From Manis javanica (taxonomy: Eukaryota > Chordata > Mammalia > Pholidota > Manidae), in NCBI RefSeq assembly GCF_040802235.1, contig NC_133170.1, positions 6,835,001 to 6,899,000 on the forward strand: 64,000 nucleotides of DNA, given 5' to 3'. A model generated the notes under the pieces. That model did not search any database. It saw only the letters and a list, made by a program, of their open reading frames with translations, and was not told the DNA's origin. Positions within the stretch are counted from its first letter, which is position 1. The number at the start of each line of letters is the position of its first letter. Positions 33,871 through 45,173 of the stretch are shown here, in pieces. Made by a program: the position numbers and the translations under genes.

Positions 33871-34180
33871 TAGGCTTTCCTGACTGCTGCTCCAGGGACT
33901 GTCTTTTGTATCAGACAGAAACAGGAAGAACCTGGAGAAGTGAAATGGCTGCTCCCCTGAGCCCTGTCAGTGCCACCCCACCATGGCCCCACCAGCCACT
34001 GCAGATATAATTAAAAGAAGCCCAGACTCACCGCAACTCAAGATCAAATGTCTCATCTCTGGCTCTTGAATCAAGTTGCTCATTATGAATGTAGATTCCT
34101 TCGGTAATGGAGGTGGGATGAAATGAAACTGGATAGCGATCAGAGAATCATGTGCAGAGATTCATTTTAAAGGTTTTTTT
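33871..34180. other. unannotated sequence
   Basis: No recognisable feature. Confidence 0.4.
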
Positions 34181-34194
34181 GAAAGTGTAATAGG

Positions 34195-34615
34195 TGTTAG
34201 GCTGGAGGAAGGAAAAACAAGGACATGCAAACAGAACAGAGATGCCATAGAGGGAGAACAGACCAGACCCCAAGGTCCATGCCGTACATGGAAAGGGGAC
34301 AGCTCTCCCTGAATTCCACCCTGATGTGCCAACTGGGACCCGGGTGTCAGCCTCCTCCCTCTTGGAAGGAAGAAAGTTTCTAGTTGTCTATTATGTCACC
34401 TTTAGCCAATCATACCTCTTCACGCCCCCTAGGATAGCTTGCCCACTCCTCCCCCTCCTAACCCCTTATAAGCCCCCACCTCCCTGACCGGGTGTGACTT
34501 CCCCGGCCTGTAGTACCCAGACAGGGAAACATCACCTGGGAATTGCGCTCAAATAAACTGCCTGGCCCTTTGTTCCTCTCTTCGCCTGCTTATTTCAGCT
34601 AAAATTTATCTTACA
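34195..34615 (+). repeat. LTR nested at the 5' edge of an L1 unit
   Basis: It starts TGTTAGGCTGG and ends ATCTTACA. A TATA-like ccttataagc is near 34465 and an aataaa (ctcaaataaactgcc) near 34553. Flanks atagg (34190-34194) and atacg (34616-34620) differ by one base, a possible decayed 5-bp duplication. Confidence 0.65.
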
Positions 34616-34620
34616 ATACG

Positions 34621-35141
34621 TATGTGTCCATCAATAGATGAAGGATAAAGAAAATGTGGTATATATATACACAATGGAATAGCATTCAGCCGCAAAAAGA
34701 AAACAAATCCTAACATGTGCAACAACATGGATGGAGCTAGAGAGTATTATGCTCAGTGAAATAAGCCAGGAGGAGAAAGACAAGTACCAGATGATTTCCC
34801 TCATTTGTGGAGAATAAGAACAAAGAAAAAAACTGAAGGAACAAAATAACAGCAGACTCACAGACTCCAATAAGGGAGGAGCGGTTACCAAAGGGAAGGG
34901 CTTTTGAGGAGGGAAAGAGGGGAGGGATGGAGAAGGGAATTAAGGGGTACTGTAATTAGCACTCACAATATAGGTAGGTCACGGGGAAGGCAGCACAGCA
35001 TGGCTATGGCATCTTACTGCACTGAGAGTGACTGCAATGGGGTGGGGAGAGGGACTTGATGATATGGATGGATGTTGAAATCACAGTGTTGTTCGTGTGA
35101 AACCTTCATAAGACTGAGTATCAACGATACTTTAATTAAAA
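34621..35141 (+). mobile_element. L1 ORF2 3' end plus 3' UTR
   Basis: The text runs tgtccatcaatagatgaagg ... acaacatggatggagctaga ... gtgaaaccttcataagactg ... actttaattaaaaaa. It is the same L1 family as 1110-1512, and it is 5'-truncated. A 15-bp repeat, gaaagtgtaataggt, lies at 34181-34195 and 35459-35473, so the duplication encloses this L1 and the older L1 tail that follows. Confidence 0.8.
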
Positions 35142-35458
35142 AATCACTAGAGGGACTCGACAGTAGATTTGTAGAAGAATTATGAATTATATTATTCTGT
35201 TCATATGAAATGTCTGGAGTAAGGAAGTTTATAGAGACAGAAAGTACTTAAGTGGTTATTTAAGGCTGGGAGAGGGGATGAACGGTGAAAGCTAAAGGGT
35301 CTGAGGATTCTTCAGAGGTGATGAAAATTATCTGGAATTGACTTGCGTGACGGTTGCACAAATATGTGAACAAACTGAAACCACTGACTTGCACATTTTA
35401 AATTGGAGAATTGTATGGCATATGAATTATTCCTCAATAAACCCTTTTTGTAAACAAA
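35142..35458 (+). mobile_element. old L1 3' UTR (L1MA/MB-like), possible 3' transduction
   Basis: atagagacagaaagtactta, tgacggttgcacaaatatgt, aattgtatggcatatgaatt and ctcaataaacc are typical of old L1MA/MB 3' ends. It sits between the A-tail of the younger L1 and the right copy of the 15-bp duplication. Confidence 0.65.
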
Positions 35459-35473
35459 GAAAGTGTAATAGGT

Positions 35474-36829
35474 ATTTGCCTTGTAATTTAAGCTACCTTC
35501 TTTAATTCTCTATAGAGAATTTGAAAAATAAACAAGTGAGGATGAATTGTTTAGAGGCAAGTAGCTTGTGAGACGTAAGTAGAGTCCATAAGATGTATTA
35601 ATAATAAATAAGCAGCCTCTGAGACATGTTGAACAAATCCTGAGCATAAAATAGAGAAGGATCAGTAATAGCACAGAATATGCATAATTCCCTAATATGC
35701 ATGAACACTGAATATACATAAGGTACACGAAGCGACAGAAAATCACAATGCATCAAATACATGTAAGACATAGAAGCAGAATTCACGAAGTCATAGACGG
35801 GCCATCCACATGTAGATAAAAAACTAATTGAAAAGTTACAGCTGCAGTCAGGTGTATTTACCCCTGGGTAAATGGACAGTATGTGTCATTGACGCTGGGG
35901 ACAATATGGACAGTATGTGTCACTGAGCCGGGGACCTGTCAGCTAATTGAACTCCCTTGCTCAAATTTCAGGTCTGGTGCTTGAACCCAAACAATTATCA
36001 GGGAAGGCTGCTGGAGCCGAGGGGCAGAATGTAAGAACATCATGCACCCCAGGATTCAGGTGACATGGTCCTTGTATCCCACTTGCACCCTATGCTTACC
36101 ATGTTTCTCTTACTCTATTCCTTTTCCTTGCTACTTGCTGTTTGTTTCATATTTATTTACTAAACCACATGATTTGTGCGTCTTAATTTCTCTGTAAGCC
36201 TGTCTGTGCCACAGCCTCTGAGTCAGCCTGTTTGGTAGTATATGTGGTTAGATTAGGATGTCAGTCCCTGCTTCCATGATGCTACCATGCTAATACACTT
36301 TTTAAAAAGATTATGAGAACCAGTCTGGTCTCTATTTCTTAATTTATCCTGGGGCTCTAAGAGCCAATGGTCTTGAGAAGAGAGTCCCTAAAAGTTCTGT
36401 GCCAGGTGTAAACAAAGAGTAGAGAGCATTCAATTGAAGAATCCATTTCTGGGGCCAACCTCTTCAGTCGCTCTTCTCCTATTTCCTTTTTCCTTTGTTA
36501 AACATCTGAAGACTGATATAAAACATCGTTCTCTCCCTCCGCATTCACTCGGCCCCGGACTCCCTTCGGTATGGCCTTTATGCTCGTTGCTCTACTGAAC
36601 TTCATCGGTTGAATGTTACTGTGAAATTCTAACGAACGGGTCCAAAGGCTTGTTCTCATTCCTCACTCCCTGGGTCCCCCTGTGACGTTTCGCACTATTG
36701 ATCACTCCCATCATCTCATCCTGGCTTCTCTGGGTGCTCCAAGACCCGGTTCTCACCTTCTACCCCTTCTGCTCCACTATCTGGAATATATTTTGAAAAT
36801 CATTCTTCTCTACCTCCTTGGGTAGTACA
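35474..36829. other. unannotated; short tandem duplication
   Basis: A 34-bp unit at 35872-35905 (atggacagtatgtgtcattg...) is followed by a diverged second copy at 35906-35935. The rest has no gene. An LTR-like GC-richer block lies near 36470-36680. Confidence 0.4.
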
Positions 36830-37345
36830 GAGGGTCAAAATAGGCCAGCTGCAAATAAATACACCACTTTGGCATAAGGATTATTTCGAGATGAAGACAA
36901 TTGAGAAACAGCAGACACTAAAAAAGTTCTCTGGCCAACCTAACCTAAAAACATTTGTCTAAAAACACACTTGGACTCTTAATCACCAGAGATTCTTCAT
37001 TAATCCAGAGATGGCACTGAGAAGAATCTACCTAATAAGCCTTACTAAAACAGCGCTTATTTTCCATTATTTTCCCCTGCATACTTATCTTCACACAGTC
37101 TGCCGCCCTTAGAAGCCTAAAACCTTTGTCCCGTTGCTTCTCTACAAATGTGCTGCTCTTTGTTAAGATGCTATCTAAGTCCCAACCACCCCTTTGAAAC
37201 CACACTGAGACCCTCCCATGTGTAAGCTGGCTGAGCGCGATAATAAGGTCAGTTGCTTCTCCCTCGTCAGTCTGTCTCTTGGCAGTCTAATTCGTAGAGC
37301 ACCAGCCAGAGACCCTGGGAGGGTGGAGGAGAAGCTTATTTTTCT
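36830..37345 (+). repeat. old LTR, recurrent family
   Basis: caccactttggcataaggat near 36862 and the 3' part cagtctgtctcttggcagtc ... ccagccagagaccctgggag match the family in 17600-18080 and (reversed) 15235-15700. Confidence 0.55.
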
Positions 37346-38409
37346 CCTCTACGGTGGTTTTTCTTGTTCCTCTGGGCACTCCTCTCACCCCCATCCTGCT
37401 GGTCCCAGAGAGTAGATGAATAGAAGTCGGCCCAGCAAGGCGGGCCCTGGAGACCCAGAGGGCTCTTGGTAAATGGTTTCTGTTCTCTGGCAGCGAATGC
37501 ACCTCAGAGGATGAGGAGTGATGTGACATGTATCGCAAAGACCTGACACCAACAGACTTGCTACACCAGCACCCTTCAAGCCAAGTGCTCCCAGAGACTG
37601 GGGTACAGAAGACAGATCAGGGCTGGGGTGGCACGGTCTGCACAGCACCGTCTGTGGATGGGAGAGGCTTGATGGTCTTATGTGAAGGGGAAGCTGACCA
37701 CAGAATCAGAGACTGTAACTTGAGAGCTGAAATTTGAGTGCTGGAAGAATCCACTCAAGGGATCTATTACTGAGACCAGCTGCATCTGGGTGAATGGCCA
37801 CATCACCATGCCAGGGACCTGTCTGAATGGGACCTTGCTTGTGTGAGTGTGTATCCAACACGGGGGGGTTATCTCTTTATAAAGATACATGTTGTTAAAT
37901 GCTAAAGGTTCACTTATTAATTAAATGAGGAAAACCAGGCAGATGTTGTAACCTATTCAAAGATTTCAAAGAACAAATGTAAGTGGAATAAAGGAATGTT
38001 GAAATTAATGTGCAAATGAGGGCAAAATCAGCTTAGGGTGGAGTTGGGGCAAGTCAACTGACCTCCACTTGAGGAGAACCATTTGCCCATCAATAGACTG
38101 AGAGCTGCTTAGCATTTTTATCAATGCTTTGCTCTATCAATTATTTTGCATTGCTAACAAACTTACAGAGTTGTAAAATAGCTGTATTAGAATTAGAATC
38201 AGACAACCAGGAAACTGTGCTCTAGACAATGCATAGTTTTCCCATGAGGCAAAACTTATCTGGGAGGATGCACAGCAAACTGTTCAAAACTTTTGTCCTG
38301 CAGGGAGGTGAGGGAAGTTCTCCATGTTTTCCCTTAAACAGTTATGTAAAGTTGGACTTTTTTACTATATTCATGTAAAGTTTGTTCTAAATAAAAGAAA
38401 CCAAGTTTT
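37346..38409. other. unannotated sequence
   Basis: No gene or recognised repeat. Short frames around 37380-37740 have no motif. Confidence 0.4.
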
Positions 38410-38665
38410 AAAAGTTGATTTCAGTTGAGTGCTGCAGTCTAAAGGGTAAGAACATAGTTCTTAGTCAGTGACTGGGTTTGAATCTTGATACAGCACTTAA
38501 CAAAAGTTTGATCTTGAACAAGTTACTTCGTCTGTAATTCGGTTTCTTCAGCAAAATGGAAAAATTAATGCCACCCTTCATGGGTTTATTGTGAAGCTTA
38601 AATGAGAAAATGTGTGTAAGGCACTCAGCACAATGGCACATAATAAACACTCATACACTGCCTGT
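38410..38665 (+). repeat. MIR SINE
   Basis: Forward MIR: gactgggtttgaatcttgat, gaacaagttacttcgtctgt, aaatgagaaaatgtgtgtaa, ggcactcagcacaatggcac. The A/B-box-derived head is partly retained. Confidence 0.78.
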
Positions 38666-39699
38666 TACTAACTTTTTATTATGAATTGCTATGAAACTCA
38701 AGTAACACGGAGGGGCAGGACCTGACAAAGGGTACTTCAAGGCCACATACCCTCAGTCACTCCCTGAGCACCACCCTTAGAAGGGATTTGATTTCAGACA
38801 ATGCAAAGTTCAAATACGTATTAGTGACTTGGGAAGAAAAGTTATGATTGAAACAGTTTGAACTCACCTGTATAAGCCTGTTCAGAGAATCATAGAAATT
38901 TAGAACTTGAAGTACTCTCAGTCTAATTTTTTCTTTGCAGGCTATTAAACCATTAGAGAACTCTTACTTGCTTTGATGTGACAAAAAACTTTAAAGGATG
39001 ACAATAGGAGTGTGGGTAAAATTGTAACATTTCCAGAATATCTCACCTGGCTTTAGTACATCTGCATATCAATAGGCATTCAGGGGTTGGAGAGAAGTTC
39101 ATCTCCATATCAATGGGTAATTACCTGGGTAACAGGAGGGCTTATCTGTACCTGAGAGGGGAGGGGGAGGGCCGGTTTTGCTTTTGTTAGAGCAGGAAAG
39201 AGAGAAGGGCCCGTGCTGCAGTTTGTGGGCAATAAACAGATTTTGAACTTTATTTCTTCCTTTGACAGATTTTGGTTTTAGAGGTACTTTGCCCCGGGAT
39301 TTCCTCTCCCCGGACTTACAAGGAAGGTCCTGAGAAATGAAGGACAGCACAATATGCTCCCTAAATATGCCAAAGAATGTATTATTTTGAGCTGAAGGCA
39401 AATGAGAATCAATAGATGCAGAAAGAAGCCTTGTTGGGGATTCTTTTATTTGACAAAGCGGAAACTTCTAATAAAATGAGTACTGCCATAGGGATGGAAG
39501 CACAGCATAGGTAACAGTTCATAATATCGTAATACCTTTATATGGTGACAGATGTAACTAAACTTAGCATGTTGAGCATTTAATAATGTACATAACTGGT
39601 AAATTACTAACTTGTTCATCTAAAACCAATATGACATATAAAAACTACATTTCAATTAAGAAAATGATAAAGTATTGTCATAAATCCCTTTTCAGGGAA
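38666..39699. other. unannotated; one LTR-like 3' end
   Basis: Near 39225-39320 an aataaacagattttg signal followed by tttatttcttcctttgacag and a GC-rich tail looks like an R/U5 segment, but no ends were found. No gene. Confidence 0.35.
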
Positions 39700-40075
39700 G
39701 TTTTATGTTCATGAAGAGGATAGAAAGTTGGTACTGAGATGAGTGTACACAAACTTTACTAGAAATATCCCATCTCCTTTAGTTTACCCATACCTTTTCA
39801 TAATTTACTCTTGTTAGAACCCCAAAGTCCTTTTTCCTTTGTCTAGGCACTTTCTCACAATTTAATCCCCGTTGTTAAAATGGTATATAAGCTCTAAAGT
39901 CTAATCGCCCTCTTGGTTTTTACTTCTTTTATGTGAAGCCCATGCATGTAAAATTTCAAATATTAACATCAATAAACATTTGCATGACTTTCCCCCTCTG
40001 TCTTTTGTCATTTTAATTTGGAGGTTGCAGCTATAGAACTTAAGCAGGTAGAGGAAAATTTTCCTTCCCCTACAG
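39700..40075 (+). repeat. old LTR, recurrent family
   Basis: tggtatataagctctaaagt (TATA, about 39881), aataaacatttgcatgactt, ccctctgtcttttgtcattt and gaacttaagcaggtagagga follow the order of the family's promoter, poly(A) signal and U5. Confidence 0.55.
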
Positions 40076-40494
40076 AAATAACTGTCAGGAAGACTGGGGG
40101 CCGTAGCATTCTCAAAGATCCAGGAATGAGAAAGATGGTTGATTGTGAAAAGGGACACGAGGGGGCAAGGTTCCCGTTCCTCCACAAGATAAGAAAGATG
40201 TCCTTTCCACCACCCTCAGCTCCCACCCACCCCCACTACCTCACCCCGATAATCCATTCTCTTCTCCTTTACCCTTTCTATTTGGCCGCACTTTGGTGTA
40301 GACTCAAAATCAACCAATGGTTGAGTTTCTAACAGAGACACTATATTTTTATAAACATTTACTTCTTTGTCTTCTGATATGTAGCACAAATAGAATCCCT
40401 ACTTCAGAATCAAGCCAGGAAATAAAAACAATAACTGGTTTTAACCAATCTTGGACATATTTGGAGGAAAAGCTTTTCCTCTACTGACATAGTT
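40076..40494. other. unannotated sequence
   Basis: No recognisable feature. Confidence 0.4.
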
Positions 40495-40760
40495 CTTGTA
40501 GCCAGGGGCCTGCAAATTAACTGACAATAGACAGATTAACATAAGAAAAGAAAACAAGTTTTATTTATACACATTTGGGATCATTCAGATGATCCTCCAG
40601 CCTCCCTAAACAGCTAGAGATAAGGGTTTATATACCAACTTAATGAGGGAAAGGAAGGAGGGAGAAAGGCTTCTAGAACAAATGGGCTTTTAGAGAAATA
40701 AATGGAAGGTATGACAGCTTGTGATAATGCTTGTTTATGCAATTTCTCATCCCTGTTGAG
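40495..40760 (-). repeat. old LTR fragment, recurrent family
   Basis: gacaatagacagattaacat and aaaacaagttttatttatac are the reversed U5/poly(A) end of the family. It is cut on the right by the younger ERV fragment at 40763. Confidence 0.55.
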
Positions 40761-40762
40761 TG

Positions 40763-41284
40763 TGTTAGGGTCCAGGCTTCCGAGGCTTCCCCAGAGAACA
40801 AACTACACAGGCATAGAGATGTAAATTCAAGCAAAGTCTTTATTCAGCTAGCTAGCTGAGGTCCAAGTCAGCCCGATGCAGCGGGTCTCAACAAGGACCC
40901 CGAGCACTCAGAGCCAAGGGTTTATATAGCAATTTCAAAGCACTTAACTCATAGCAATTTTCTATAACTATACATTATTCTTGCAAGACATATATGCTGG
41001 GGTTAAGCAAGGGCAGGGTAAGACTACTCCTCAATGGTTAGGGAGGTTCTGCACGATAAGCTTGGTATGTAAGATTTACTGACCAAGGTTAGCTGACCAA
41101 GGGTCACAGCTGCCCACCACCCGGTGCTCATGATTAACTTGTTTTTCAAGGCCTTACCCAGGCCCAGGGTTTGTTTTTTTTTTTTTTTTTTCTCTGAGTC
41201 ACACTCTCAGAAAATGGTTTCTAGGTTTCTAAGATGGCTATGCTTATGCTAATTTACTGATCTTACTAATGCTTAGATTCTACA
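40763..41284 (-). repeat. LTR of a second gammaretroviral ERV copy
   Basis: On the minus strand it starts TGTAGAATCTAAGC and ends GGACCCTAACA. Its U3/R part shares ttagcataagcatagccatc and gtccttgttgagacccgctg with the 8-kb provirus. Its U5 part matches the solo LTRs at 19076 and 57734. It contains an A-run (T-run at 41170-41190). It is joined to PPT and env, so it is a true 3' LTR. Confidence 0.88.
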
Positions 41285-41621
41285 TTTCCCCACTTTCCTT
41301 TGACCATTCCAATCATGGAATGTTTGTTTCTTCCTGCTGTGTGAGTGAATGAGACTGCGTCTCAGCATTAGCACCTGAACAGCACTCACTCTTTCCCTAA
41401 CAAAGGCTATTAGCCGGTTTAAGATACAGGGACCTAAAGTGAGAAGCAGTATAAAAATAAGCAAGGGCCCTGCCAGGGTGGATATCAGGGTTGTAAACCA
41501 TGGGGATTTAGTAAACTAGGATTCAAATAGCCCTTGGCTGGCCTCTCGCTCTCTCTTCCTTTGATCTGGTCTCTCTCTAAGTTTAGACATTGAATCTCTT
41601 ACTATTCCGGAATGGTCTGCT
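41285..41621 (-). pseudogene. env: env TM 3' end and PPT of the second ERV copy
   Basis: Directly beyond the LTR lies the reversed polypurine tract (tttccccacttt, 41285-41296). Then comes sequence coding on the minus strand for the TM membrane span and tail ([17 protein letters not shown]), closely matching the provirus at about 11200-11540. Homology stops at about 41621, upstream of the CX6CC motif, so the copy is 5'-truncated. At the position of the provirus frameshift near 11217 this copy has one more base. Confidence 0.88.
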
Positions 41622-43132
41622 GTTAAGGTTTAGCTAAGTTTTATTAGTTCTTTTTCCTGACTCTTAATGCTCTCTGCACTCCTTTACAAGTGGTCAGTCT
41701 TTTCCCTGTGAGTGAAGCTCCCCTGAAGAGGAATTTATGGCCGCTTCATTCTCAGAAGGCTCTGCCTTTTCGTCAGATAAAGCCCTGAAAAGTCTCCTTT
41801 CTGCATCTGCTATATTTCACATGTCTTCATTTTAAAATTATCTTCATACCGACTCTGGTGGTCTGAGGGGTCTCCATGGAGAATTTTTAATCTAAATGTA
41901 AAGAAAGTCACTTCACAGGAAATTCCAGAAATTTGGAGGTTTTTAAAAAATACATATGTAGTTTCAGATGATCACATTAAAGCTTATTTTTTAGAAAATA
42001 CTAAATTATATGAAAAATGTAGTGATAAGTTTGTACTGTACTGTAAATTTCTATGAAAGAGGCTGCTGAACTCTGAACATTAAAGTCAATCGCTCATGTG
42101 CTTAAAGAACACAGAGTGTGAATAATAATGACTGCTCCATTCATTTGAATTTCCTATTCTACAGTGTGTAGTACAGAATTCAATAGGAAAGGAAACATTT
42201 AATATCTTTTAAACCAGTCACCTGTCATCTCTAGACTATGGGAACAATGAGCACCTTGTAATGCTGGGGGTATGTTAGAAGTACCAGTGTTTTGTGCGAT
42301 TGTTGAGCATTCAATTCCTCTTTCACTGTGACCACTCTCATATTTAGAGCTTCTTTCCACCCCTATATTTTGTTAGGTTTATTCTATGTCTCTGTACCAT
42401 GACATTCTCCAGTTCAAAGTACTTGGGCCACATCTACACACACGTTACTTGTGTGTGTGGAGTAGAATCCCACCAACTTGCTCTCACAGTACAATGCTTT
42501 TATCTGGGCAATCAAGTGTCCTGGAACTCAGTGATTTGGGTTGAGCTTGTGGCTCCAAGGGTATCTTCTGTCCTTTCTTGCCCTGAACTCTCAAACTGCC
42601 AGTGCCCTTCCCAGGATTTTTTTGGGTAGATCCAAGTCTACAATGAATAAGTGCTTTATTCTCTATGTATTCGTTCAACGAATATGAGTTAAACATTTAT
42701 TATTTGCAAAGTACATTCCAGACTTCTGGAAACAAAAAATAACAGAACACATTATGGGTGTTCATGAATCTCAGTCTAGTAAAGAAGAAAGAGATGTAAA
42801 TAAATTCTTGAAAAATAATATGATTCATGTTATAATAGAGGTGAGTACAATAGAAACTTTTAAAATGACCTCTTCTTAACCTACTCACTGAATTAACTAA
42901 TGCTCACAGTTCCTTTAGTAAACCATGACTGATATCCATAGCAATTCAAACATTTTCAATCAATAAACTCATATCTACATACCTAATCACTTCTGCTTTT
43001 AACAGTCATATGCACAAGAAAAATAAGAATGGGAAACTTGTTCAACTTTATTAAAAAGGTAAAGCAATTAAAACAATGTGTGCTAAGGTCAGGGGAGCAT
43101 TTTGATATCTGGAAGTGAAACATAATAGACAA
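41622..43132. other. unannotated; ancient repeat remnant
   Basis: No gene. About 42655-42870 (tattcgttcaacgaatatga ... taaagaagaaagagatgt) is again the old repeat also seen near 12160. Confidence 0.4.
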
Positions 43133-43134
43133 TG

Positions 43135-43545
43135 TGAGACAGGAAGTAGTGAAAAGGGTAGGCAGGACAGGCAGCCCTGGTAACAGTGGATGAAAACCCC
43201 AGTAATGGTCAGCAAAAAGGAGAATTAAAGCACACATTCAATAAAGAAACCACATCCTGGAACAAGCCAAGAAAACCTCAAGTCTCACCCCAGCCCTAGC
43301 AACAAGGCCCAGCCAATCAGGTAGACTTCCTCCTTTCCAACTGCTTATAAATACCTAGACATTTCAGCCCCAAACAGTGTCCTCCCTTGGAGCCTCTGCC
43401 AGTTAGCTGGAGCCTATTTTCCTTAAAGCTTATTTTCCTTCCTTTACATTAATAAAACTGTCAGTTGCTCTGTGCTCTGGTCTGTTGTCCTCATTCTTCA
43501 TCACCTTCAAAACACGGTCCCAGGGATCAAACAGGGATGGTAACA
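43135..43545 (+). repeat. LTR, family A (first copy)
   Basis: Colinear with 60306-60729: ggcaggacaggca, ctcaccccagccctagcaa, TATA-like gcttataaatacc, aataaaactgtcagttgctc, tgctctggtctgttg, terminal GGTAACA. No matching target duplication was found. Confidence 0.75.
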
Positions 43546-44520
43546 AGTGGGGAAAAGAGGGACTATTCAATAAATTGAGTTGGAAAAATAATTATCCATA
43601 TGAAAAAGATGAAACTGGATCCCTAATTCATACCATAATAAAAATCAACCACAGAGAGATTAAGGACTTAAATGTCAAAAGCAATATTTAAAAACTTTTA
43701 GTAGCAAATGTAAATGAGTATGTTTCCAGCTTTAGGCTAGAAAAGGAGTTCTAAAGACAGAAAGTATTAAACCAGAAGACATGAAAATACTGCCGACATT
43801 AAAATCAAGTGTGTTCATCAAAAATACCTTAGAGAAAATGAAAAATCAAGACACAGACTTGGAGAAGATATTTTCAACATACAACCAACAAAGGATTAGT
43901 ATTAGGTCTAGAAAAAGAACAACTATCAATCAATAAGGGAAGGATTAGTCCATTGTAAATAAAACGGACAAAGATCACAAACAGGTCTCACACCCAAAGA
44001 AGAAATGTTAAGTTCGATAAAGATGAAGAGATATTCAACTTCAACAGCAATCAGGACAACAATCAAGACCATAATTTGACATGTCATTTTCTACCCATTT
44101 GATCTGCAAAAATAAAAAAAATTCAACAATGTTTAGGAGGATGTGGGTCAACAGGATGTCCTAAACATTGTTGGAAAGGATATAAATGGATGTTGGCATT
44201 GGTGAGAGAACCAACTCTACTCCCAACTATATACCTAAGAGAAACTCGAGTTTATGTACACCAGCACCCAAATATAGGAATGTTTGCTATATCACTGCTG
44301 ATAATAGTAAAACAAACAAAACGCCTAAATGCCCTTCAACAAAAGAGTGAATAGATATAAAATATTATATAGCAGTGAGAATGAATAAATAAAATTGCAC
44401 ACATCAATTAGAAGAATCCTAGTAATGTTACATTGAATGAAAAAGCTGAGATTGATGATATTATATATAACATGATACCATTTGAAAAGTTCAGAAATTA
44501 TTAAAATTAAACTATATTTT
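43546..44520 (+). mobile_element. old L1 ORF2 3' end
   Basis: Forward L1 text: attcaataaattgagttgga, gagattaaggacttaaatgt, caaaaagaacaactatcaat-like, ttaggaggatgtgggtcaac, accaactctactcccaac. Many stops and gaps. Confidence 0.7.
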
Positions 44521-45009
44521 GGGGCACACATGTATATGTTGAAAAAAACAACTTTAAATGAAAAAGTGATACAATCGGATAAACAGAGAATGTGGAGTTC
44601 TCTACAAGATAAGAGACTTGTATGTTCTGTTAAAGGATTTGAAGTAAATATCACAGGAAGTAGAAAGTCACTGAAAGATATGAAGCAGAGGATAAATATT
44701 TTCAATTTTGCATTTATAAAATATATCACTAGCGACAATGTGGAAGATCATTTACTATTATATAGAGACAATGACCTCCCTGGTTAAAGAAGAACAACAC
44801 ATGAGAAGCATATAAATCATGCTCTTATTTCCTTTGGTAACACAGTTAAATGAAGTATATACATATACTATCAATACTTCTGTTTGAAAAAGTAAGGAAA
44901 TCCTGAGTATTCCATTTATTTGTTCAATAAATATCTGTTGAGTACCTATGAATGTCAATACTGTTTTAGGCAACAGGGACACAGCATTGAAACAAAACGT
45001 TCCTTCCAT
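44521..45009. other. unannotated; ancient repeat remnant
   Basis: An open stretch at 44482-44787 has no motif. About 44900-45000 (ttatttgttcaataaatatc ... gacacagcattgaaac) is the ancient repeat seen at 12160. Confidence 0.4.
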
Positions 45010-45166
45010 CCTTTTTTTTAACAGCTTTACTGAGATATAAGTCATATATCATACCATTCTTTCATTTAAAGTAATTTAATGCTTTTTAGTATATTCACAG
45101 TTGTGCAACGATCACCATAATCAATTTTAGAACATTTTTATCACCTCAGAAAAAAAACTTATTAGC
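45010..45166 (-). mobile_element. L1 3' UTR, left part of an interrupted L1
   Basis: Reverse L1 3'-UTR text: ttttttaacagctttactga, gatataagtcatatatcat, cagttgtgcaacgatcacca, ending cttattagc. The L1 resumes near 46546, so the DNA between is an insertion. Confidence 0.65.
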
Positions 45167-45173
45167 GTGAGCC

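Noticed and set aside
44325..44738. 137-codon minus-strand frame rich in Ile, Phe and Leu
   Set aside because: AT-rich antisense of L1-derived sequence; no domain and no start context.
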